Source: Echinometra lucunter (taxonomy: Eukaryota; Echinodermata; Echinoidea; Camarodonta; Echinometridae). From it: DNA of 64,000 bases. Below, in pieces: positions 55,468-64,000 of this stretch. Numbering within the stretch: the first letter of the stretch is position 1; every line of letters begins with the position of its first letter. A program made the position numbers and the translations under genes. The notes beneath the pieces were generated by a model. That model saw only the letters and a list, made by a program, of their open reading frames with translations, was not told where the DNA came from and ran no database searches. The stretch spans positions 496,001-560,000 of the forward strand of contig JAPZVO010000023.1 in the NCBI GenBank assembly GCA_029962745.1. The letters run 5' to 3'.

Positions 55468-56211
55468 TAAATGGAATTCTTCTATTTTCGCAGAAAAGAT
55501 TTAGCGCCTCTTCGAAATAAATAAACCTATTTTTTACCATTTTTTTTTCAACTTTCCTTTTTAAAAAAAATATTTAAACAATGAAGCGCACATGAAATAA
55601 GCATCGGATCCAGTTCTATCAGTACCTTGGTTTCGGAGAAAATGGATAAGCTCTTCATTAATTGCAAACCATGGACGCTCCCAGATCATAAGCGTTATTT
55701 GAATTATTAAAAGAGCATGTATCATCAGATCAATTTTTTTCAAATCATGATATCCATACAGAAATTAACGGAAAGGGAGAGCAGACGTTTGAGTTGTTGG
55801 ACTGACAGTGCGATAGTCGTCACTCTAGGAAGCAAACATATTTTGTACAAGTGACAATCATTCTTGCTGAACATTTTAAAGGAAATTTTATGAATTTCAG
55901 AGAAGTCAAAACAGAAACTCATTTTGTTCATATATTGAAGTAAAGGAAACAAACTTTTGATCTACAGTCTGGGTATGATTTTTACGCAATACCGACAACC
56001 TTAAGTAGTGTGCCATGTCACGCATGGATATCAACGATTTCAGTTGCTCTTCACGTTGATTTGCTTTCTTTTGGGGGATTGAGTGCAGCGAATTGTCACA
56101 ACATGATTCTTGGGCAGGACTTGGTTGTGACATCAGGATAGCAATTCAAGGAGTGAAGTACCTCACCGAGGTGCACATCGATCGACAAATCATCCAAAAG
56201 GATCTTCTGGG
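55468..56211. other. Upstream flank of the GPCR gene, no feature assigned
   Basis: No clear TATA box or upstream coding exon. Short minus-strand frames have no family resemblance. Confidence 0.4.
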
Positions 56212-56442
56212 ATGGAAACCTCCACGTCAACCAATATCAAACACCTGAATGTTTCTTCTATAGTAAAACTCGTCTTAAGCGGAACTGGTCTTATGCTAAC
56301 ATCCATAACGTTCGCGTTTTTCCTCTTTAACAGAAAATTGTGGAAGCAACGTAACATATTTCAAGTGAACATTGTACTGGCAAATGTTATTACCAATGCC
56401 ATCGCGTTGGTTTATTACAGCCTGTCATTAGATTTTTATCAG
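56212..56442 (+). CDS. GPCR exon 1
   Basis: 77 codons: N-terminus, TM1, basic loop NRKLWKQRN, and TM2. Ends TTTTATCAG|GCAAGTA, a textbook GC-AG donor. A GT donor 45 bp further (TCT|GTAAGC, 56488) is also phase 0 and would add 15 residues (ASIKHCNVVGLAYNS). Confidence 0.75.
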
Positions 56443-58801
56443 GCAAGTATAAAACATTGCAATGTTGTAGGGCTCGCATACAATTCTGTAAGCCCTAATA
56501 GATTTTCGTCAGATTTCTTCTATTTCAGTTGATGCGTAAGGAAGATAAAATTTGAATAAGAATGGTGATGTTTTTTTGTTCTTACGTTCAGTAACACTAA
56601 AACAAGGGGCGAATAATGATACCCTAGTTGCGTGCCGCTTTCCAAATTACTTTAGGATTTACTTTTTCCTAACCCAAGACATTGATGTTTCCATCATTGA
56701 TTTAAGTTTAAAAGTTTCGGCAGTTGATTAAATCTAAGATAAACAGGATATACATATCATTGCATATCATGCACCGATGGAAATACCCACATGAAAGTCG
56801 ACTAGAGGTCTAGCCATCTCAAGTCGGCAGACCTCAAGACGACGACGGATCTTAAACATTTTATACGAGCAAATACAGTATAAATGTATGGCTGCCTATT
56901 CACTTTACTCAAAGGGAAGCCCCTGGGCTACCAAATACTAACCATTGTTGATGACCTCATGTCAGATATTTGACCTAAACAATAATTACGTCAATTTGAC
57001 CCAAGAAGTACCCCCCCCCAAAAAAAAAAAAAAAAAAAACAATAATGAAAATAAATAAATTGAATCAATGAATGAATAAAAACAAAAAACAAAAAAACAA
57101 AGAGGGAAGATAAATAGGGGGACAAAACAATCTAAAAAAAAAAATGAAGTCTACTTATTTATAGTTCTGTCAGTGGTTACTAGTCTTCACGTTACTTTAA
57201 TATTGACCTCAAAAGCAACCCTATAACTCGTCCGCTTCCCGATAAAAGGCCGTTATCGACCTTTTCTCAATTTTCCCGCCATTTTTTTTTAAATTTTTTT
57301 TTTTATTGCAGAAATGGAAAAAGCATGTCATCAGCTTTCTTCTGGTACCATTCTCGAACCTCAATTTGAACGTCATTATGACGTAATAAGCCAAAAAAAA
57401 AAAAAAAATACGCGAGCAAGTGAGTTCCTCCTCACTCAACGTGCTTACGCGCATAGACCGATTCGCAATAGCGTCCTTTTTCTGGGAACTATTGCGCATT
57501 TTTTGTTCCCGGAAGAAAGACACTAATTCTTCGCTCAAAGTGCTTATATACGCGCATAGACCGATTCGCGTTAGCGGCCTTTCTCCGGGAACTGGATTTA
57601 CGTGCTCGCGCATTTTTGTTCCGGGAAGAAAGCCGTTAAGGATAAAATGCTATTGATTAGAAAACCTATAGGCCCGAATTCACAAAGGTGGTTTCAGTCA
57701 AAACTATGGTTCAAACCATGGTTTTGAACCACGGTTCAGACCACGGTTTCAAAAATTCATTTCAGAAAGGTGGTTTCAAGTGAAACCACTTTTGTGAATT
57801 CGGGCCATAGAGTGTTTTAAATAAAAGCACAAAATATCATTGAAGAAAAAATCTTGCTCTGTCAGAAAGTTTGAGAGTTAGGACGGAAAAATAATACATT
57901 AGCTGCTAAAAGTTCAAAATAAGGTCAAAAGTTCATTCGCGTTTTTCTCGAAAACGTACATTTCGCGCACGTGCGCGTTAGTGGCCTTCTACCGGGAAGC
58001 CGACGAACTTTGAAAAAAAATAGATCATTTTCATCTGTTCCTCGTCCCTTCCACCCCCTACAAAAAATAAATACTTGAATAGCGGTACTCCTGGGATACT
58101 GTACAGATATTGCTTGCCTATGTTTAATATAACATTTCATTTCCCCGATGGAGTTAAGGGATGATATTTTCCGCGAAGAGAGCAGCGCTGAGAGAAAATT
58201 AGGGAGCTTTCGCAAATACGACGCGGACGTTAATTCTGCGTGTCGTGTGCAAAATTTTGTACTGCGCATGCTCACATCCCCAAATTCCCTATCCTGCTGA
58301 AATCGAGAACGGTTCTCAGCCAAAATAACGTCCTCCGAAGCTGCTTTTCCCACTTTGACGACATGTACGTCTGCGTATCACCTGAAGAGCGGAAGCTCCA
58401 AATGACGCGGCCGTATCTCTGTTTGCTGCTGCGTCCTAAAAGGACGTCCGCATCGTGTTTGCGAAAGCTCCCTATTATTGTCCGGAGGGAAAAATACAGC
58501 TTCGGAGGGGAGATGAAATTTTATTTTATTAAAGAGATATACCAGACAATATGTTTTATAGTCTCGTCATCAGAGTATTGCATTGACTGCATTAACTCAC
58601 ACTGCTTGCTGCAGCTCCGCTGTAAAATAACATGCACGCGTACGTCATAATTCTGCCGACGTGAGGCCAGACCTCAAAACGACTTTCATGTGGGCATTTC
58701 CATTACTGATACATGCATATTACAATTGCCATGAGTGGGTTATACATCAACCTGCTCTCTCTTTGTTTATTTATCTACTCTTTTCTCTTTCTTTATTTTC
58801 A

Positions 58802-58847
<46 letters not shown>

Positions 58848-59717
58848 ATGTGTATTTTTTCCTCATCGTTAGATATCGTATCATTCGAATTTTTAGAATG
58901 ACATCGTTGTTAGAATGGATTATAGGCCTATCCTCATGAAAGGTGATATCGCTGGTTCAAATTCTTTTTACCCTTTAAAGGATTTTGTTGACGCCGGCTC
59001 CATGCAGTATCAGCTCAAAACCCTAACTAAGCATCACCATTGACATAATTGTTTCTGATTTTGATCGTGACTAATGATATATACTTTATCATATTGTTCT
59101 TTATAACTCATTTTCAGCATTCCTATCTGTATGCTCCGGTGACATTTCCGATTGGAGTTTCATTAGAAAACATTATGTTGGTGGCAATATATCGATACAT
59201 CGATGTTGTGGTGGATCCTTTTGGGAGGCAATCTATGCTTACTACACCTAAGTGCATTCTCGCCAGCATTTTAACATGGCTGATCCCTGCGGGTTTAGTT
59301 GCAATAAGCGCATCTTTCCTCTCAGATGTAGAATATTTCATTTTTATGACATACCTTATTCTTGCTGTTCTCTCGGCGACTGGTGTACTCTACTTCATCA
59401 TTTATCGCGCGGTCTCTCGGAGCACCAATCACACGGAGCAACGGTTGGCTGAGAACAAAAGCATCATCAAAACATTTGCTCTGGTTTACGCCACAACTCT
59501 AATATTTGCAGGTACATGCGGAATAATGTTAATGGTAAATTACGTTGGGGATGTCTCGAGAGACAGCAAAGTGTGGGTGTTCTTCTCTGTAGAAATATTA
59601 CTTATTTTTCATGGAATTTTCAATTCACTTATATACTGGTGGCGACTGCAGGAATTCCGTTCGGCCATCGTTTCACTTAAATGTAGCAAACATGCTATTC
59701 ACCCTATTAGGCATTAA
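56212..59717 (+). CDS. Divergent class-A-like GPCR, two exons
   Basis: Joined coding 56212-56442 and 59118-59717, 276 residues. Seven hydrophobic segments at about 16-39, 50-71, 79-101, 122-143, 150-173, 193-219 and 229-253. An N-glycosylation sequon (NVS, residue 13) precedes TM1. TM2 has NIVLAN, TM3 ends YRY in place of DRY (residues 102-104), TM4 has the usual W, and TM7 has FNSLIYWWRLQEFR, an NPxxY-type signature with S for P. The TM3 cysteine of the usual disulfide and the TM6 WxP motif are absent, so the ligand cannot be guessed. Both ends are in one orientation with an intact frame. The match to a specific receptor family is not recognised; echinoderms are known to have large lineage-specific class A expansions. 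Confidence 0.8.
57400..57640. repeat. Tandem pair of about 110-bp units in the GPCR intron
   Basis: GCGCATAGACCGATTCGC, CGGGAACT, GCGCATTTTTTGTTC and GGAAGAAAG occur twice (57449-57525 and 57552-57635). Confidence 0.65.
57670..57816. mobile_element. Small palindromic MITE (GGCCCGAATTCACAA ends), copy 2
   Basis: GGCCCGAATTCACAAAG and CTTTTGTGAATTCGGGCC bound 147 bp with nested AACCATGGTT-type palindromes, flanked by TATA/ATAG. Same family as 39510-39603. Confidence 0.8.
58200..58474. mobile_element. MITE with TAGGGAGCTTTCGCAAA ends
   Basis: Perfect 17-bp inverted ends TAGGGAGCTTTCGCAAA and TTTGCGAAAGCTCCCTA around 275 bp. The terminal TA could be a TA target duplication. Not coding. Confidence 0.8.
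58808..58844. repeat. (CT)n microsatellite
   Basis: About 18 CT dinucleotides in the GPCR intron. Confidence 0.95.
59118..59717 (+). CDS. GPCR exon 2
   Basis: 199 codons plus TAA. The acceptor is CTCATTTTCAG|CAT, phase 0. Encodes TM3 to TM7 and a short basic C-tail ending HAIHPIRH. Confidence 0.82.
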   Translation, partial: HSYLYAPVTFPIGVSLENIMLVAIYRYIDVVVDPFGRQSMLTTPKCILASILTWLIPAGLVAISASFLSDVEYFIFMTYLILAVLSATGVLYFIIYRAVSRSTNHTEQRLAENKSIIKTFALVYATTLIFAGTCGIMLMVNYVGDVSRDSKVWVFFSVEILLIFHGIFNSLIYWWRLQEFRSAIVSLKCSKHAIHPIRH

Positions 59718-59939
59718 ATGACAAAGATATACGAAGCTGCTGTGTATAAAAGAACTTTATTTTTTAGGGGGAATTTATGTATATAGGTTCAGGTGCGTTT
59801 AAACCCTTTCGCACAAATGGGAAGTCCTTACAAAAGTTATTGTAAGAGAATATAATAATTGCCATAATGAGAATAATATTAGTATAGTAGGAGTAGTAGT
59901 AGTAAAGTAATGACAGTCATAATAATAATATTATCATCA

Positions 59940-59971
<32 letters not shown>

Positions 59972-59972
59972 A
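59940..59972. repeat. (GAT)n microsatellite
   Basis: About 10 GAT triplets just downstream of the GPCR stop. Confidence 0.95.
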
Positions 59973-60354
59973 ATGAGGATGATAAAAATAGGGCGAGTCA
60001 AAGCTATTTTGAGATTCAGATTTCCGATTTAATAAAAATTAATTCCTTCTCATAATCAGCACTCTCAGAACACTGGGTAAAATTTCGTTGGGTATAAATT
60101 TCTTGGTTATAAATCGCCAACTGTTGAGCAAATTGGACAATTAGCTTTAATACGTGGTTGGTTAAAAACGTTTTACTTTCAGGTTGGGTAAAATACAGAA
60201 TGGGTGGAATTAAATCACAACATTGTTTAAAACATTCAGATTTTTAACCAACCTTTAGATAAGCCCTTTCCCCCACCAGTCGGGTTGCGTCTTTTTTTTT
60301 TTTCGTAACCAAGCGAGGCCAGAACTAGAAATTAGTAGAGTTTCCTTTGTGATA

Positions 60355-60480
60355 GACACCCTAACCCTAAGCCTAACTCTAACAGCCACCCTAACCCTAA
60401 CAGCCATCCTAACCCAAACCCTAACCCTAACCATAACCCTTATCCTAATCCTAATCCTAACCCTAACCTTAATCCTATAT
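60355..60480. repeat. Degenerate telomere-like CCCTAA tract
   Basis: About 20 CCCTAA-type hexamers with CCCTAAG, TCCTAA, CAGCCA and CCATAA variants. The plus strand has the C-rich strand of TTAGGG telomere repeats. Confidence 0.85.
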
Positions 60481-60826
60481 TTTGGATGGCTGTCGAAAGA
60501 GGAAATCTTTCGTACCCCTTTTTTTTTTTGACGAAATAAACGCCATTGTTAATGATCTTAATACAAAAAAAAAAAAAAAAAAGAATGATGAGAGCTGGAT
60601 TCATACCCGCGCAATTAATAGCCTTTTACACGGTGCAGGGTGACCTCTCGGTTACGAGCGATCGACGCTGTATTAGCGTACTCCTTATACTTGCTATTCA
60701 TTGCTTTTTTTATTCTATCACGACCGCCGACATTCCGTTTTTTATCTTCTTGAATAAAGGTATCTCATAGCGATATACGACTTGTCTAATGCCTGCCAGA
60801 CATAGCAGCAACTATATGTATACAAG

Positions 60827-61460
60827 GTAGTTTCGTGGGCATTTTATGTTAATGCTTGGCAACATTAAATGTGTTGCGTTCATATGAACATGAAAATATA
60901 TGTTGCCATTTTTTCTGTTAACCTTTGGTTACCTTTAGTGAAGGTCAAACGTCAAGGGTCATTATTATGACCAAATAACTTATTCAAAATATGCCAAGTT
61001 TGGTATCAAATTGTAGCTTAAAGGAATGTTTTATATTTCTATTATTTTTTCGTTGGACCTTTCAGTTTTCCGAAATATGCAAATGAGTTATGCCTGCATA
61101 TTAAACACAATAATGTATGCCCTATACATGCTATTTATTATTTAGGGCATTATCTTTATGTGTTTAATATGCATACGTTTACTAATTCACTTATTGTGGA
61201 AAACCGAAATGTCTGACGAAAAAATACAACCATATAGAATATTCCTTATAAAATTTTCTACATTTTGATAACAAACTCGGCATATTTTAGATAAAATCAT
61301 GGTCATGCTAATGACCCTTGACCTTTGACCTTCACTTAAGGTCACCAAAGGTCAACAGAAAAAGGGCAACATGTGTTTTCTGAATCGTGGCATCGAGAAG
61401 AACACATTCATAGCAGATGTTACCAAGCATAGACATAAAATGCGCTCGAACACGAAATTT
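60827..61460. repeat. About 630-bp palindromic (foldback) element
   Basis: Left GCATTTTATG, ATGTTGCC, TTTCTGTTAACCTTTGG, GTGAAGGTCAAACGTCAAGG, ATGACC pair with right GGTCAT, CCTTGACCTTTGACCTTCAC, CCAAAGGTCAACAGAAA, GGGCAACAT, CATAAAATGC. The centre is near 61140. The two arms are about 85% complementary by eye. Confidence 0.85.
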
Positions 61461-62542
61461 TGAACATAACCCCCCCCCCCCTAAGAGATCATCAATTGTT
61501 GATTATCAGTATAGTGTCATTGCAGCTTAGTCCACCAAGGGATGTTGCTGTGACCCCTGGGATTTGACGGTTTGTTTTTTTTAAACTCAGGGGGGCATCT
61601 TTGGCTGCTATAGAGATATATTCCAAATGAAAAATTCGAATTCTATTTCATTACGACTTTGCGGCTGTTCAAAGCTTTTAGTTTGCCGTTTTGTGTGACA
61701 ATTTTTGGGCTAAATGCCTTGAAGCTGGGATAGGCCTATAGTTTTGGTAAAATTCAGTAATATCAATTCGTCTCTTTATTAAATACTCCAACTCTTTTAA
61801 AAAAAGTGACCGTTGCACCATTTTTTTACACGCTGAATCTTTGTGAAAATTTGAATTTGATTGTTTCAGACCCCAATTGCTTGTCGATCTTATAGCGCAC
61901 TGATTTGATTTATGGGGGGGGGGGGGGGGAAGCAAAGATTTGATATTTATTTTCTATTTCAGTGTGGTCAAAATAGCCCCCTCGCACTGATGAGCGCTGA
62001 TTTCTGAGTTTTTCAAGACTCACCCCAACCCCAGAAAAGTTGTAGAAGTCTTCTTTCAATTTCATTGTAGATGTAATGTAACCAGCAGACAGTACACTGA
62101 TCTAGATTTTGGTTTGATAAAAAAAGTGTTTTGAAAATACATGTTGCAGTCTTAGATTCACAACTAAATTTGAAGTTTGCATTTGCATTTATATTGAAAA
62201 TTATGTTATGTGTTTCAGTGGATGCATTTGAAACTGTTCATTAGAAAACAATGTAATGATAACTTGTTACGTGTACAAAATGTTTACATTCACTGTTGCA
62301 AATTAAATTTTGGATTATATGAATTGAGAAATTTTAGCAACCCATGCATGATTTAGAATAACAAAGTTTGATTGAATCCTGCTGTAGGCCCAGGGCTATA
62401 GGGCTATCACCTTCTGCTACTGGTTTCCAAAATTGGCAATTCTGTGATTATAACGAAGGGTAATTAGATTTGTCCGAGGCAATTTTTATTCCAACTTAAA
62501 AGATTTGTTATTCTTACCACAAACACTGTTAAGAGTTTGGTG

Positions 62543-63200
62543 TTAACCCTTCCTGTACTGGGCTATTTTGAGTACCTCTCTGACAGGGGGGGGGGGGGGG
62601 GGGGGAGGGCCCCCAATGATCTCGGCCATCGACCGCGCGATCACGACAAAAATTGGCATTCATGTTGCCCGCGACGTACTCTTCCAAACTCTATTGTTAA
62701 TTTTTTATCGAAAATGACGTGATTTCCTTAATTATGCTAATTTATGCACAATTTATGCGTGGAATGAGACTTTTTGCTCCAAACCACGACATGAAGCTCC
62801 AACTATGCTAAATTTTGGTCAATATACTCTTTATAGTGTTCTTAGCAAATGAACTTTAAAAAAATTGCGAAACTAAAATTAGTTCCCCGTGTATTTTATT
62901 GTTTTTTAATTTCTTATGTATTTCTTTGTTTTTTTACCTTTTTGTTTTTATTGTTTTTTTCGATGAAATTTGTCGGCGATCGTAAATAGCATGAAATCAA
63001 TAGAGTCTAATAAGTAAAAGCAAAAATAATCATACATCTATAGATTTTTAGCTAAAAAATTATGGTAACTTCGAAACCGGGTACCCGGACGTCACAAATT
63101 TGGTCTCAAAAGATGCGTGAGACTAAGTTGAAAGAAAAAAGACATAAAATGTTGTAGCGGTAGCTTTTCACGATGCAGACATATCGCGCGAAACGTCGAG

Positions 63201-63233
<33 letters not shown>

Positions 63234-63248
63234 TACAGTAAGGGTTAA
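62543..63248. mobile_element. TTAA-flanked element, family 4 copy 2
   Basis: 706 bp, TTAACCCTTCCTGTAC to GTACAGTAAGGGTTAA. Next to each end is a G run (62587 on) or C run (63201-63232). Shares its right half with 32272-32973. Confidence 0.7.
63201..63232. repeat. Poly-C run of 32
   Basis: Uninterrupted C homopolymer near the right end of the TTAA element. The length is likely unstable or misassembled. Confidence 0.95.
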
Positions 63249-63472
63249 AGATATCTTAATCAAATGCGATTTAGAAAATGTTTGGGAAATCAAATGACGT
63301 TTGATTTTTCTCATATCAACTGGGTAAAATCAGATGTTAATGCTAAAGAAAAGGAGAAAAGTATCATGCTGCATGTAAATAGAGCTCTGATGTTCAAAAT
63401 ACAAGCAATTAAGTTTTGAATCTCTACTAAATAAAATTTTATTTTTGAAGATTATTTGATTCAAATTACCTA

Positions 63473-63667
63473 ATGAAAAGGATCACTTTCATCATATTGC
63501 TAGACGAGCACATTTGTAATTTGTGTTTGTTGGATGAGATTGGTGATGAATTCCATTATTTGTTCAAATGCAGGCACCACCCAATCAAACTGTCAATATT
63601 TTTAATAAGGTTATTATCTCCACGTTCATTTAATCGTGTTTCATCTTCTAGTCTATGTACACTTTAG
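63473..63667 (+). pseudogene. LINE polyprotein C-terminal fragment
   Basis: A 64-codon open stretch including CNLCLLDEIGDEFHYLFKC, the cysteine/histidine motif often found at the C-terminus of LINE ORF2 proteins (C-x2-C then GDE-HYLF-C). No reverse transcriptase core is present beside it. Confidence 0.6.
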
Positions 63668-63898
63668 GGAACAATTCAAAAGATCGATGACTTTCTATAA
63701 ACGTAAGTGGTTTCTTTTCTCGACCGACCCCTCCCCCGTGCCTCTAACCTGAAATGTTGAAAATTTGGGGTCACGCAATTTTTGCGACCTTTATCAGACT
63801 GATGTTTTTTCACTAACGTAACTGAGTATTTTACCCCCTTCCCCTTAGCGAAACCACTTACGTTTATAGGACGTCATCGATCTTTTGGGTTGTTCTCT
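63666..63898. mobile_element. Foldback element with about 45-bp arms
   Basis: Left GAACAATTCAAAAGATCGAT and TATAAACGTAAGTGGTTTC pair with right GAAACCACTTACGTTTATA and ATCGATCTTTTGGGTTGTTC. The loop is noncoding. Confidence 0.75.
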
Positions 63899-64000
63899 TA
63901 TGGTAACATGTTATGATACATGTACACAGTATTTCTTTACTTTACTTTACCAGACAGTATACTGATAATTGATTCTAGATTCTACTTGTTTATATTCGTT

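Noticed and set aside
44255..55540. Frames of about 180-205 codons crossing the N runs
   Set aside because: They exist only because N codons contain no stops.
55561..56133. Short minus-strand frames upstream of the GPCR
   Set aside because: 60-75 codons, no conserved features; most likely random open frames.
60349..60531. Thr/Leu repeat frame
   Set aside because: Translation of the telomere-like CCCTAA tract.

Overview
This is eukaryotic, metazoan nuclear DNA. It is AT-rich, with intron-split genes, GT-AG splice sites, LINE, SINE and MITE debris, many micro- and minisatellites, and two 500-N assembly gaps (44334-44833 and 54968-55467). The protein-level match of the main gene to animal EXOC1, a divergent class-A-like GPCR and the repeat style suggest an invertebrate deuterostome, most likely an echinoderm such as a sea urchin. 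The species is inference, not proven.

Region 1 (about 2.06-39.3 kb, minus strand) is the exocyst subunit gene EXOC1/Sec3. I could place 21 constitutive coding exons from the start codon at 34046 to the stop at 2471. All phases match and they give an 869-residue protein. Two (possibly three) in-frame cassette microexons lie in the 10-kb intron 12. A noncoding first exon with an ETS-type promoter motif is likely near 39.3 kb. The introns hold SINEs, TTAA-flanked MITEs, minisatellites and long TIR-bounded elements loaded with TGACCTTTGACCT (DR1 nuclear-receptor-type) repeats. Four exon edges of this one gene (exons 2, 4, 8 and the terminal exon) have been tandemly duplicated into the neighbouring noncoding DNA. 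The most extreme case is about 12 extra copies of the exon 4 acceptor plus its first half-exon.

Region 2 (39.4-44.16 kb) is a nested transposon stack. A TTAA element contains a hAT-like element with 8-bp target duplications, and that contains a 5'-truncated CR1/Jockey-group LINE with endonuclease and reverse transcriptase coding sequence (minus strand, frameshifted). A small palindromic MITE sits in the outer layer.

Region 3 (44.16-52.3 kb) is gene-poor. It is an imperfect inverted repeat several kb long, built of tandem tRNA-like units, degenerate 'GGGGCACTTATCAG' repeats and two hAT-like copies.

Region 4 (52.3-64 kb) holds a two-exon GPCR gene on the plus strand (56212-59717) that appears to use a GC-AG intron. 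Around it are MITEs, palindromes, a degenerate telomere-like CCCTAA tract, a LINE C-terminal fragment and a 32-base C run. EXOC1 (vesicle tethering) and the GPCR look like unrelated neighbours. I see no operon-like or prokaryotic organisation. Most long open frames in the window are open only because of low-complexity repeats.
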